A stretch of DNA of 64,000 nt from assembly GCF_019049325.1 (NCBI RefSeq), contig NZ_JAGMUO010000010.1, positions 1 to 64,000 of the forward strand, given 5' to 3'. A program made the position numbers and the translations under genes. Of the stretch, positions 1-8,289 are shown in pieces. Position 1 is the stretch's first letter. Each line of letters starts with the position of its first letter. The stretch comes from Streptomyces sp. AC512_CC834. GTDB taxonomy: Bacteria > Actinomycetota > Actinomycetes > Streptomycetales > Streptomycetaceae. The notes under the pieces were generated by a model. It was not told the DNA's origin, searched no databases, and worked only from the letters and a program-made list of their open reading frames with translations.

Positions 1-507
1 AAGAACCGCACCAACAACCACCAGCGGGCCGTAGAGCGCGTCGCGGCCCTGCACGGCAGAGTGCGGCGTCAGCGCCTCGACCACGCACACAAGACCGCAC
101 ACGCCCTGGTCACCGAGCACGACTTCATCGCGCACGAAGACCTCAAGATCCGCAACATGAGCAAGACCGTCACGCCGAAGCCCGACCCCGACAAGCCGTG
201 CGCGTTCCTGCCCAACGGGGCCGCCGCCAAGACAGGTCTGAACCGCTCGATCGCCGACGCCGGTTGGGGGGTGTTCCTGACGATCCTGCACGCCAAGGCT
301 GAAAGCGCCGGACGAGACGTGATCGCCGTGGACCCCCGCAACACCTCCCGGACCTGCCCCGAATGCGGGCACGTCTCAGCGGAGAACCGGCCCACACAGG
401 AGAAGTTCCACTGCATCTCGTGCGACCACACAGCGCACGCCGACGTCGTGGGAGCAACCAACGTTCTACGGGCCGGGCTGGTCCGTCGCGACGCCAACCC
501 GGCTTAG
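1..507 (+). CDS. tnpB: IS200/IS605-type TnpB nuclease, C-terminal part (5' end outside window)
   Basis: The reading frame is open from base 1, so only about the last 168 residues are present. It carries the C-terminal signature of TnpB/OrfB: a four-cysteine zinc ribbon (CPECG, then CISCD) followed by the RuvC-III aspartate in HADVVGATNVLRAG, and an upstream ED pair (HEDLKIRNM) fitting RuvC-II. TnpB proteins are RNA-guided nucleases encoded in IS605/IS607 elements; the guide RNA usually overlaps the 3' end of the gene and the element's right end. A stable hairpin directly after the stop fits such an end. No TnpA is visible here, so mobility cannot be judged. The ribbon and last RuvC motif look intact. 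Confidence 0.88.
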   Translation, partial: KNRTNNHQRAVERVAALHGRVRRQRLDHAHKTAHALVTEHDFIAHEDLKIRNMSKTVTPKPDPDKPCAFLPNGAAAKTGLNRSIADAGWGVFLTILHAKAESAGRDVIAVDPRNTSRTCPECGHVSAENRPTQEKFHCISCDHTAHADVVGATNVLRAGLVRRDANPA

Positions 508-543
508 CGAGAAGCCACCCCGTTTACGGGGTGGAGGAGTCAC
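508..543 (+). mobile_element. Right end of the TnpB element with hairpin (possible guide-RNA 3' region)
   Basis: Just after the tnpB stop, CCACCCCG (515-522) and CGGGGTGG (527-534) form a perfect 8-bp stem with the loop TTTA, followed by AGGAGTCAC. Subterminal palindromes of this kind are the ends recognised by IS200/IS605 transposases and form the last stem of the TnpB guide RNA. The element probably ends near 540-545. The exact end is inferred. Confidence 0.6.
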
Positions 544-969
544 TCTCCCAGGAAACGCGCCGCAGAGGCGGGACAAACTGTCCAATCACTCCTCGACCCA
601 CCGACCCCGGCCACCGACCGCCGTCCGTGGGGACTGCGGACGGCCCTCCGGCGTGCAGCCGCTGAGCCCGCCCGGCGTGCATGCGAGGCGCCGACGCGCC
701 CCTCGCGCCGGGGGCGTACGCAGCCGACCGAAGGGACCGGCCTACCCGGGCCACCACTTTCCCCGGGCCGCCCGCGCGCTTCTCGCCCGTGTTGGAGCGG
801 CCCGAGTCAAGGGTGGCCCGCAGGGCCATCGGCGCAGCCGACGCGGAGCGACAGCGGAGCGCCCTTTACTCGGGGCGCGGAAGCACGACACTGAAGAAGA
901 AGCGGGCGGCCCCCACGGCCACTCCACCGGAGGGGGTCGCTGCAACGCCCTCCCCCGGTCGGCCGCCGG
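544..969. other. Gene-poor stretch after the TnpB element
   Basis: These roughly 430 bases hold several short overlapping frames on both strands, but none has a convincing ribosome binding site, recognisable domain or independent support. The sequence is very GC-rich and arginine/proline-biased in every frame, as expected of non-coding Streptomyces DNA. No clear terminator or RNA gene was seen. Confidence 0.5.
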
Positions 970-1623
970 TCAGGTCTCCGGGCACTCCTTCCACGCCAGG
1001 TGGTACACGGTGCTGATGTCGCCGTCCGTCGAGTCCATGGTCATGAAGCTCACCTCGTCGGGGTCGGACGTTCCCGTGCTCACCCGCAACTCCGTGTTGA
1101 TGTTGAAGTTGCGCTGGACTCCGCAGGGTGCGTAGACCAGTTGGGCCCAGTCGGTGGTGTCGGTGGCCTGCCAGTTGTCGACGAGGGGGCCGTCGAAGGG
1201 GTGGGTGCGGAACTCCGTGTTCGGGGAGCCCTGGAAGTAGTACGACGCCCGCTGGGTGCCCTTCGCGCCGGACTGGAGGGCGGCGAAGCCGCGGTAGTCC
1301 GCGCCGGCGATGGCGTAGGTGAAGCCCTGCGGGACGTGGACGAGCAGGTTGAGCTGGCAGTTCTTGCGGAAGTCGGTCGGCGAGGAGTTGCCGCCCGCCT
1401 GGGCGAGGTAGTCGCTGTAGGTGACGGTGAAGGCGGTGTTGTCCTCGGAGACGGCGACCGCCGCGGTGCCCTGCGGACAGCCGGAGCCGTTCACCGTGGC
1501 GACCTTGATGACGATCTTGTCCGGCGGCGGGTCTTCGAACGAGCCGGAGGGCTGGTGCTGCGCGGGCAGTGCGGAGGTGAGGAGCGCGGCGATCGCGCCG
1601 CCCAGAAGCAGGCCGGTGGCCAT
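970..1623 (-). CDS. Small secreted protein, DUF4360 family
   Basis: A 217-residue protein with an N-terminal hydrophobic signal segment (MATGLLLGGAIAALLTSALP) and a mature part with conserved cysteines (SGCPQGTA, FRKNCQLNL, YAPCGVQ, WKECP), which fits the DUF4360 secreted family; its function is unknown. The ATG at 1623 was chosen because a GGGAG box lies just upstream on the coding strand and the signal peptide then starts at residue 1. An in-frame start at 1707 would add a polar 28-residue leader and bury the repeats described next. The even cysteines suggest disulfides outside the cell. It appears monocistronic. Confidence 0.75.
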   Translation of the reverse strand: MATGLLLGGAIAALLTSALPAQHQPSGSFEDPPPDKIVIKVATVNGSGCPQGTAAVAVSEDNTAFTVTYSDYLAQAGGNSSPTDFRKNCQLNLLVHVPQGFTYAIAGADYRGFAALQSGAKGTQRASYYFQGSPNTEFRTHPFDGPLVDNWQATDTTDWAQLVYAPCGVQRNFNINTELRVSTGTSDPDEVSFMTMDSTDGDISTVYHLAWKECPET

Positions 1624-1655
1624 GGGTCTCCCATCCCGGTCAGTGGGGGGTGGAT

Positions 1656-1693
1656 TCGTTGTGATGTCGTTGTGACGTCGTTGCGAGTCGTTG
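1656..1693 (-). promoter_or_regulatory. Four helically phased direct repeats upstream of the DUF4360 gene
   Basis: The hexamer TCGTTG (CAACGA on the coding strand) occurs at 1656, 1667, 1678 and 1688, so the copies sit 11, 11 and 10 bp apart, on one face of the helix. They lie 33-70 bp upstream of the chosen start codon. Direct repeats at this spacing are typical of tandem binding by OmpR-type or SARP-type regulators. Regulatory use is inferred. Confidence 0.5.
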
Positions 1694-1854
1694 AATGTGT
1701 TCGCCATCTACACGTGGCGTGCACATGACATTCACGGAACGGTCGCATCGTAGGGACCCCCGCCGGGCTCGGACAGATGTCTCTCCGGCCATTCACAGCG
1801 GCTGATTCCCACCCCCTGGGAGCCAGGATCCTGCGCACATTGGCGCGCAGCGCC

Positions 1855-2022
1855 ACCCCCGCGGCGCAGGCCCCCGAGGATCCCCTCCAGAAATTTGTGC
1901 GGAATGTCCTGCGCGGCGGCCACGCCCTCCGCCTTGACCGGGCAATCGTCCCGCCGGACGGCCAGTTCCGGCAGCGCCCGTACCGCGTAGTCCGCACGCG
2001 CCGAGATCCTCATGCCGACCAT
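1855..2022 (-). pseudogene. Truncated Rrf2-family transcriptional regulator
   Basis: The minus-strand frame from ATG 2022 (or ATG 2013) begins MRISARADYAVRAL and continues AAQDIPHKFLEGILGGLRRGG. That is the start of an Rrf2/IscR-type winged helix: N-terminal helix, HTH and recognition helix. After about 56 residues the similarity stops; no frame downstream carries the expected wing (GGYRLAR-like) or the C-terminal half of a normal protein of about 150 residues. The gene is broken or deleted and lies head to head with the GH35 gene. Confidence 0.6.
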
Positions 2023-2109
2023 GGTGGCGTCCGCTGGAACAATGGTCCGGCACGGGCGGTCCCGCACAGGCGGCGGGACCGGAGATACAGGCAAACAGGA
2101 GAGGCTCCC

Positions 2110-4878
2110 TTGGAGCGCAGCAGGATCAGCAGACGAGCGTTCAACGCCCTCGCGGGCACCACCGTTCTCGGTCTCGCGCTCGGCGGCAGCGTGAGCAGCG
2201 CCGCGCTGCCCGCCTCCGGCGCTCCGGGCCCCGTGCCCACCGGGCCGCCGCCCGGGCCGCCGGACGCCGACGGGGAACGTCACCGGGTCGCCCTGGACCG
2301 GTACTCGCTGCTGGTGGACGGCAGGCGGCTGGCGCTGTGGTCCGGCGAGATGCACCCCTTCCGGCTGCCGAGCCCGTCCCTGTGGCGCGACGTGCTGCAG
2401 AAGATGCGGGCGTACGGCCACAACGCGGTCAGCGTCCGCCTCGCCTGGAACCAGCACTCCCCCGCCCCCGGCGCGTACGACTTCACCGGCGTCCGCGACC
2501 TCGACCTGTTCCTGCGCACGGCCGCCGAGTGCAGTCTGTACGTCGTCCTCGACCCCGGCCCCCGCATCGGCGCGGACGTGGACGCCGGAGGGCTGCCCGG
2601 CTGGCTGGCGACCGTCGACGCCCGGGCCGGGACCACCGACCCCGCCTATCTGCGCCACGCCGACGAGTGGCTGAGCCGGGTCAACGAGATCGTCGCCCGC
2701 CACCAGTTCACCCGGGGCGCCGGCACGGTCCTGCTCTACCGGGCCGACACTCCCGAGCGCGCCGGCCTGGACCACCTGCGCAAGAGGATCCGCGCCGACG
2801 GCATCGACGTACCGCTTCTGCACGCCGGCACCCCGCTCGCCTGGGGGGAGCCGGAGCGGACCCGGGACGCCGCCGAGGCGCGGCGGGTCCAGTTCGGCCG
2901 CCTGGCGCGCGGGGGCACGCTGCACAACGTCCACATGGCGTTCGGCGGCACCTCGTGGGGGTGGCTGCCCGCGCCGTCCGCGCCCTCCCCCACGTACGAT
3001 CCCACCGCGGCGATCGACGAGGCGCGCCGGCCCACGGACAAGCTCGCCCCGCTCCACCAGCTCGGGCACCTCCTGCGCCACGTACCGGACTTCACCCGCA
3101 TGGACGAGGGGCCGACGGTCAGGGCGGCGGACGCCCGCATCAAGGTGCGGCACCTGGCCAACCCGGACACCGGCTCCCACGCCTACGTCCTGCGCAACGA
3201 CTCGACCGCCGACGTCACCTCGAAGGTGCCGATGGGCGGCAGCGACGTGGAGGTCACCGTCCCCGCCCGGGACGCCAAGCTCCTCGCCACCGGGCTCCAC
3301 CTGGGCGCCGGGCGGAAGCTGGGGTACGCCACCGTGCAGCCCATGATGTCCCTGAGCGTGGGGCGGCTGGACATCGCCGCGTTCGTGGGGCGGGCCGGCG
3401 AGATGGCGCACCTGGTCCTCGACTGCCCGGACCAGCCGTGGCCGACCCGGCTGGACGAGGAGGCGGCCTGGGCCTTCGACCACGGCGAGCTGCATGTGTC
3501 CGTACCGCTGAAGGAGGACCGGCTGACCCGGGTGCGGGTGCGCAGCGGGGAGACCGACCGCACCCTGCTGCTGATCTTCGCCGACGACGCCGCCTCGCTG
3601 CGGCTGTGGCCGTACGAGACCCCGTCGGGCCGGGTCCTCGTGCGCGGCCCGGAGCTGCTGCGCGAGGTCGCCCTGGACGGTGCCACGATCCGGCTGACCG
3701 GTGACACGGTCGGGGAGCGCGAGCTGGAGGTGTGGGCGCCGCGCGGCATCACCCACGTCACCTGGAACGGCGAGGCGGTGGAGGCGTCCCTCGGACGCGC
3801 CGGGAGTCTGATGGCGGTGTGGCCGCTGCCCGGCGTGCCCGAGCCGGTGCTGCCCGCGCTGGACGGCTGGCGGCGGCGGACCGAGAACTTCGAGTCCCGG
3901 CCCGACTACGGCGACGAGGGGTGGACGGTCGCCGACCGGCGTACGTCGCACAGCACGACCCCCGTGCCCGAGGGGCAGCCCGTGCTCTTCGCCGACGACT
4001 ACGGCTTCCACTACGGCGACGTCTGGTACCGGGGCCGGCTCACCGGCGCCGCGGGCCTGGAGTCGGTGTCCCTCTCGTACAGCACGGGTGCGCGCGGACT
4101 GCTGATGGCCTGGCTGGACGGGGAGCCGCTCGGCACGCACCAGGTGGGCCGGGAGCAGGAGGAGGACGGGAAGGGCACCTGGACGGCCACGGCCGACTTC
4201 CCGCTGCCCGATGCGCTGCGCGGGGCACTGCGGGAGCGGCGCGACGCGGATGCCGCCCCCGTCCTGTCCGTCCTGGTCCGGCGCACGCAGCACGGCCAGG
4301 ACGCGTACCGGACGGCCCGCGGGCTGACCTCGGCCGGCTTCGAGGGGGCGTCGCCGGACGTGCGCTGGCGGATCATGGGCACGGCCGCCCCCGACCCGGT
4401 GCGCGGGCCGCTCAACAACGGCGGGCTGTACGGGGAACGGCACGGCTGGCATCTGCCCGGCTACGACAGCGACGGTTGGGAGCGCGTGTCCCCGGCGTCC
4501 CTCACCCGCCAGGATCGGCGCCAGGGCGTGACCTGGTACCGGACCGCCTTCCGGCTGGACGTCCCGCCGGAGACCGACGCCTCGGTCGGGCTCGTCCTGG
4601 ACAACGGCCGTGACGGCGACCACAGTGACCACCGCGTCCAGGTGTTCCTGAACGGCTGGAACATGGGCGAGTACGCGGGCGGCCGCACAGGCGCGCCGCA
4701 CACCTTCGTCCTGCCGAACGGCATCCTGCGCACCCGGGCCGCCGCCAACACCCTCGCCCTCGCGGTGCTGTCCGGCGGCGACACGGCGTCGGGACCGGGG
4801 ACGGTGCGCCTGAAGCTGCTGGGCAGCGCGTCCGGAGGAGTGCCGGTGAAGCCCGTACCCTCCCCCGGCCGCCGCTGA
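2110..4878 (+). CDS. GH35 beta-galactosidase-like exported protein lacking the catalytic glutamates
   Basis: A 922-residue protein starting at TTG 2110, with AGGAGAGG five bases upstream and a Tat-type leader (RISRRAFNALAG). The segment WSGEMHPFRLPSPSLWRDVLQKM is typical of Streptomyces GH35 enzymes, and HNVHMAFGGTSWGW matches the last barrel strand. In active relatives (from memory) an acid/base segment like QIENEYA follows TVLLY; here it reads RADTPER. The block that should carry the nucleophile (PEFGGGWFDPWG-like) is missing: the sequence goes from IDVPLLHAGTPL almost directly to RTRDAAEARR, about 70 residues short. Two jelly-roll domains follow (for example VSPASLTRQDRRQGVTWYRT). The fold is probably kept as a sugar-binding or inactive protein. 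It converges on abfA, 27 bp away. Confidence 0.8.
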   Translation: MERSRISRRAFNALAGTTVLGLALGGSVSSAALPASGAPGPVPTGPPPGPPDADGERHRVALDRYSLLVDGRRLALWSGEMHPFRLPSPSLWRDVLQKMRAYGHNAVSVRLAWNQHSPAPGAYDFTGVRDLDLFLRTAAECSLYVVLDPGPRIGADVDAGGLPGWLATVDARAGTTDPAYLRHADEWLSRVNEIVARHQFTRGAGTVLLYRADTPERAGLDHLRKRIRADGIDVPLLHAGTPLAWGEPERTRDAAEARRVQFGRLARGGTLHNVHMAFGGTSWGWLPAPSAPSPTYDPTAAIDEARRPTDKLAPLHQLGHLLRHVPDFTRMDEGPTVRAADARIKVRHLANPDTGSHAYVLRNDSTADVTSKVPMGGSDVEVTVPARDAKLLATGLHLGAGRKLGYATVQPMMSLSVGRLDIAAFVGRAGEMAHLVLDCPDQPWPTRLDEEAAWAFDHGELHVSVPLKEDRLTRVRVRSGETDRTLLLIFADDAASLRLWPYETPSGRVLVRGPELLREVALDGATIRLTGDTVGERELEVWAPRGITHVTWNGEAVEASLGRAGSLMAVWPLPGVPEPVLPALDGWRRRTENFESRPDYGDEGWTVADRRTSHSTTPVPEGQPVLFADDYGFHYGDVWYRGRLTGAAGLESVSLSYSTGARGLLMAWLDGEPLGTHQVGREQEEDGKGTWTATADFPLPDALRGALRERRDADAAPVLSVLVRRTQHGQDAYRTARGLTSAGFEGASPDVRWRIMGTAAPDPVRGPLNNGGLYGERHGWHLPGYDSDGWERVSPASLTRQDRRQGVTWYRTAFRLDVPPETDASVGLVLDNGRDGDHSDHRVQVFLNGWNMGEYAGGRTGAPHTFVLPNGILRTRAAANTLALAVLSGGDTASGPGTVRLKLLGSASGGVPVKPVPSPGRR

Positions 4879-4905
4879 CGCGGCCGGCGCCGACCCGGGC
4901 AGGGC

Positions 4906-6411
4906 TCAGCGCAGCCGGATCATGTTCCAGGACAGTGGCTCCAGGGCCGCGGTCAGCCTGCCGTCGCTCAGGGTCGTGCCGTCCACCGGGTGCGGGAGGA
5001 CCCGTTCGGGGTCGGCGAGGGTGTTGCGGGCGTCGGGGTCGGCGTCGGCGAGGGCGCTGTGCTCGACGACCTCCGTCAGGTCGAGGCCGCTCAGGGCGAC
5101 GTCCAGCGGCAGCGGCTCGGTGCGGGAGCGGTTGACGGCGAAGACGGTGACCGAGCCGTCCTCGCCGCGCACGGCGGTGGCGTGCAGCAGGTCGGCTTCG
5201 CCGTACTTCTTCGTGTCGTACGTCGGTGAGTCCACCCGGACGTCGAGCACCTCGCCGCGGCCGTACTCCGAGGCCTGGGCGAAGGGGAAGAAGGTCGTCT
5301 GGCGCCAGGCCGGGCCGCCCGGTTCGGTCATGATCGGGGCGATGACGTTGACGAGCTGGGCGAGGCAGGCGACGGTGACGCGGTCGGCGTGCCGGAGCAG
5401 CGCGACGAGGAGCGAGCCGAAGACGACCGCGTCCATGACGCTGTAGTTGTCCTCGAGGAGGCGGGGCGCCTCGGGCCAGTCAAGGGCGCTCACCTCGGCC
5501 TGGGTCTTGGCCATGTACCAGACGTTCCACTCGTCGAAGGAGAGGTTGATCCTCTTCTTCGACTTGAGGCGGGCACCGATGTGGTCGCAGGTGGCGACGA
5601 CGTTCTCGATGAACGACTCCATGTCCACGGCTGAGGCCAGGAAGGAGTCGACGTCCCCGTCGTGCGGTTCGTAGTAGGCGTGCAGGGAGATGTGGTCGAC
5701 CAGGTCGTACGTCTCCTTCAGGACCGTCGCCTCCCACTCGGCGAAGGTCTCCATGGACTGCCCGGACGACCCGCAGGCGACGAGTTCGACGTCCGGGTCG
5801 ATCTGGCGCATGGCGCGGGCGGTCTCGGCGGCGACGCGGCCGTACTCCTCGGCGGTCTTGTGGCCGGTCTGCCAGGGGCCGTCCATCTCGTTGCCGAGGC
5901 ACCAGAGCCGGATGCCGAAGGGGTCCTTGTCGCCGTGCTCGGCGCGCAGGTCGGACAGGGCGGTGCCGGCGGGGTGGTTGGCGTACTCCTGGAGTTCCAG
6001 GGCCTCGGCCACGCCCCGGGTGCCGAGGTTGACGGCCATCATGGGCTCGGCCTGCGGGCCGACCTTCTTGAGGAAGGCGATGTACTCCGAGAGGCCGAAG
6101 CGGTTGGTCTCCGTGGAGCGCCAGGCGAGGTCGAGGCGGCGCGGGCGGTCCTCGACCGGGCCGACGGAGTCCTCCCACTTGTAGCCGGAGACGAAGTTGC
6201 CGCCGGGGTAGCGGACGGCGGTGACGCCGAGTTCCCGGACGAGGTCCAGGACGTCCTGGCGCAGGCCCTCGGCGTCCGCCGTGGGGTGGCCGGGTTCGAA
6301 GATGCCGGTGTACACGCAGCGACCGAGGTGTTCGACGAAGGAGCCGAAGAGGCGGGGGTTGACTTCGCCGACGGTGAAGGCGGGGTCGAGGGTGAAGCGG
6401 GCGGTGCGCAT
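4906..6411 (-). CDS. abfA: Intracellular alpha-L-arabinofuranosidase, GH51
   Basis: A 501-residue protein with no signal peptide, so cytoplasmic. It matches GH51 throughout: GSFVEHLGRCVYTGIFEP at the N-terminus, YPGGNFVSGYKWEDSVGP, the acid/base Glu175 in CLGNEMDGPW, HISLHAYY, and the nucleophile Glu294 in SFDEWNVWY. Both residue numbers coincide with those I recall for Geobacillus AbfA. The C-terminus is the usual beta-sandwich. It releases terminal arabinofuranose from arabino-oligosaccharides. It is the last gene of a minus-strand operon behind a binding protein and two permeases, 76 bp after the second permease, which implies import of arabino-oligosaccharides followed by internal hydrolysis. 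Confidence 0.93.
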   Translation of the reverse strand: MRTARFTLDPAFTVGEVNPRLFGSFVEHLGRCVYTGIFEPGHPTADAEGLRQDVLDLVRELGVTAVRYPGGNFVSGYKWEDSVGPVEDRPRRLDLAWRSTETNRFGLSEYIAFLKKVGPQAEPMMAVNLGTRGVAEALELQEYANHPAGTALSDLRAEHGDKDPFGIRLWCLGNEMDGPWQTGHKTAEEYGRVAAETARAMRQIDPDVELVACGSSGQSMETFAEWEATVLKETYDLVDHISLHAYYEPHDGDVDSFLASAVDMESFIENVVATCDHIGARLKSKKRINLSFDEWNVWYMAKTQAEVSALDWPEAPRLLEDNYSVMDAVVFGSLLVALLRHADRVTVACLAQLVNVIAPIMTEPGGPAWRQTTFFPFAQASEYGRGEVLDVRVDSPTYDTKKYGEADLLHATAVRGEDGSVTVFAVNRSRTEPLPLDVALSGLDLTEVVEHSALADADPDARNTLADPERVLPHPVDGTTLSDGRLTAALEPLSWNMIRLR

Positions 6412-6487
6412 CTGTTCCTTTCGAGGGGGGTGTTCTTACCGGGTGTTCGGTGTTCTTACCGGGCGCCTGGTGTGCTTACGGGGCGCT

Positions 6488-7351
6488 CTACTGGCCGGCG
6501 AGTCCTGTGTGCGCGACGCCCGCCACGATCTGGCGCTGGAAGAAGACGAAGACGACGATCAGCGGCAGGCCCGCCATGAGGCCGCCGGCCATGAGCTGGG
6601 CCCACTGGATGCCGTAGGAGTTCATGACGGTCGCGATGCCGTTCGGCATGGTCATCAGGTCGGGGTTGTTGGTGACCATGTAGGGCCACAGGAAGTTGTT
6701 CCACGAGCTGATGAAGGTGAAGATGCCGACCGCCGCGAGCGAGGGGCGCGACAGCGGCACGATGATGGTGAAGAAGACCCGCCAGCGGCCGGCGCCGTCG
6801 ATGAAGGCGGCCTCCTCCAGCTCGCGCGGGATGCCCTGGAAGAACTTGTAGAGGATGTAGACCATCGCGGCGGGCGCGCACTGCGGCAGGATCATGCCCC
6901 AGTAGGTGTCGACCATCCCCATCTGCTGGACGGTGGTGAACAGGGGCACGCCGAGCACGGCGGGGGAGACCATGAGGCCCGCCATCACGACGCCCATCAG
7001 GACGCCCTTGCCCCGGAACTCGGTGCGGGCGAAGCCGTATCCGGCCAGCGCGCTCACCAGCAGCACGACGGTCGTCACGCAGACCGACACGACCAGGGAG
7101 TTGACGAACCAGTTGGTGATGTTGCCGGTCTCGAAGAGGGCCTGCCAGGCCTGGCCCGTCCAGTCCTCGGGCAGCCAGTGCGTGGGCACCTCGACGGCCT
7201 CGGTCTCCGACTTGAGCGAGGTGAACAGGGCCCAGGCGAGCGGGGCGAGGAACACCGCGGACACGGCGGTGCCGATGAGCGTGAGCACGATCTGGCTCGG
7301 CGTCCAGGCCCGGCGGCGCCCGGTTCGCGTCGGTGCTGCGGCGGTGGTCAT
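6488..7351 (-). CDS. ABC sugar transporter permease, MalG type
   Basis: A 287-residue inner membrane protein of the carbohydrate uptake-1 family with six predicted transmembrane segments and the cytoplasmic EAA loop (EEAAFIDGAGRWRVFFTIIVPLSRP), which docks on the ATPase. It overlaps the upstream permease by 4 bp (ATGA), so translation is coupled. No ATP-binding subunit lies nearby; in Streptomyces such importers commonly use the shared ATPase MsiK. The substrate is probably arabino-oligosaccharide, judged only from the adjacent GH51 gene. Confidence 0.9.
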   Translation of the reverse strand: MTTAAAPTRTGRRRAWTPSQIVLTLIGTAVSAVFLAPLAWALFTSLKSETEAVEVPTHWLPEDWTGQAWQALFETGNITNWFVNSLVVSVCVTTVVLLVSALAGYGFARTEFRGKGVLMGVVMAGLMVSPAVLGVPLFTTVQQMGMVDTYWGMILPQCAPAAMVYILYKFFQGIPRELEEAAFIDGAGRWRVFFTIIVPLSRPSLAAVGIFTFISSWNNFLWPYMVTNNPDLMTMPNGIATVMNSYGIQWAQLMAGGLMAGLPLIVVFVFFQRQIVAGVAHTGLAGQ

Positions 7352-8289
7352 CGGCCGCCCTCCTCACGGTTGCGCAGCAGCCACATCCGCGCGAGGGCGA
7401 CGGCCGCGATGAGCACGAAGAAGATGATGGAGATCGCGGAGGCGTAGCCCACGCGGTAGCTGGTGAAGCCCTGTTCGAGGGTGTACTGCACGAAGGTGCG
7501 GGTCGAGTTCTCGGGGCCGGGCCCGAAGTCCTGGATGACGACGGCCTGGTCGAAGACCTGGAGCGAGGCGAGGATCTGCAGGGCGATGACGAGGCCGGTG
7601 ATGTTGCGCAGCATCGGCAGCGTGATGTGGACCATGCGGTGCCAGGCGTTCGCGCCGTCCAGCTTGGCGGCCTCGTAGAGGTGCGGGGGGATGCCCTGGA
7701 GCGCGGCGAGGTAGAGCAGGAAGCTGAAGCCGACGGTCCACCACAGGGTGGTGATGACGACCGCGAGCATCGCGTACGACTTGTCGGTCAGCCAGGGCGT
7801 CTCCAGGCCGAAGACGTGATTGACCATGCCGGTGCCGGGGTTGAACAGCCACTGCCACAGGTTGGCGGCGACGGTGGACGGCAGCAGGAACGGCAGGAAG
7901 AAGCAGAGCCGCCACAGCCACTTGCCGCGCTCGATGTGGTGGGCGAGCATCGCGAGGAGGAAGGCGAGGACGGTGATGCAGGGCACGACGAGGAGCGTGA
8001 AGTACGCGCTGTGGCCGAGCGCGTCCCACATCAGCGGGTCCTTGAGGGCCTCGCGGTAGTTGTCGAGGCCGATGAAGCTCGCGCCGTCGCCGGAGATGTT
8101 GGCGTCCGTGAAGCTGAGGTAGACGCCGCGCAGCAGCGGCCAGATCACGAAGAGCGCGAACAGGGCGAGGAACGGGGCGACGAACCAGCCGCCGTGCTGG
8201 AGTCCCTGCTTGCGGCGGACGGTGGCGCTGTCCGCGGCGCTCTTCGCGCGGGCCGGGCGGATGATCGTTTCAGCGCTGGTCGTCGTCAT
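7348..8289 (-). CDS. ABC sugar transporter permease, MalF type
   Basis: A 313-residue membrane protein starting at ATG 8289, inside a longer open frame whose upstream part is the shadow of the binding-protein gene. It shows six hydrophobic segments (for example GGWFVAPFLALFALFVIWPL) and the EAA loop (YEAAKLDGANAWHRMVHITLPML). Its start overlaps the stop of the binding-protein gene by 4 bp, and its stop overlaps the start of the second permease by 4 bp. The three transport genes are therefore coupled. It forms the heterodimeric channel with the following permease. Confidence 0.9.
   Translation of the reverse strand: MTTTSAETIIRPARAKSAADSATVRRKQGLQHGGWFVAPFLALFALFVIWPLLRGVYLSFTDANISGDGASFIGLDNYREALKDPLMWDALGHSAYFTLLVVPCITVLAFLLAMLAHHIERGKWLWRLCFFLPFLLPSTVAANLWQWLFNPGTGMVNHVFGLETPWLTDKSYAMLAVVITTLWWTVGFSFLLYLAALQGIPPHLYEAAKLDGANAWHRMVHITLPMLRNITGLVIALQILASLQVFDQAVVIQDFGPGPENSTRTFVQYTLEQGFTSYRVGYASAISIIFFVLIAAVALARMWLLRNREEGGR

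Noticed and set aside
1732..4701. Minus-strand open frame of 989 codons
   Set aside because: Antisense shadow of the GH35 gene in high-GC DNA; low-complexity R/G/P/V composition and no domain, except the Rrf2 remnant at its far end, which is listed separately.
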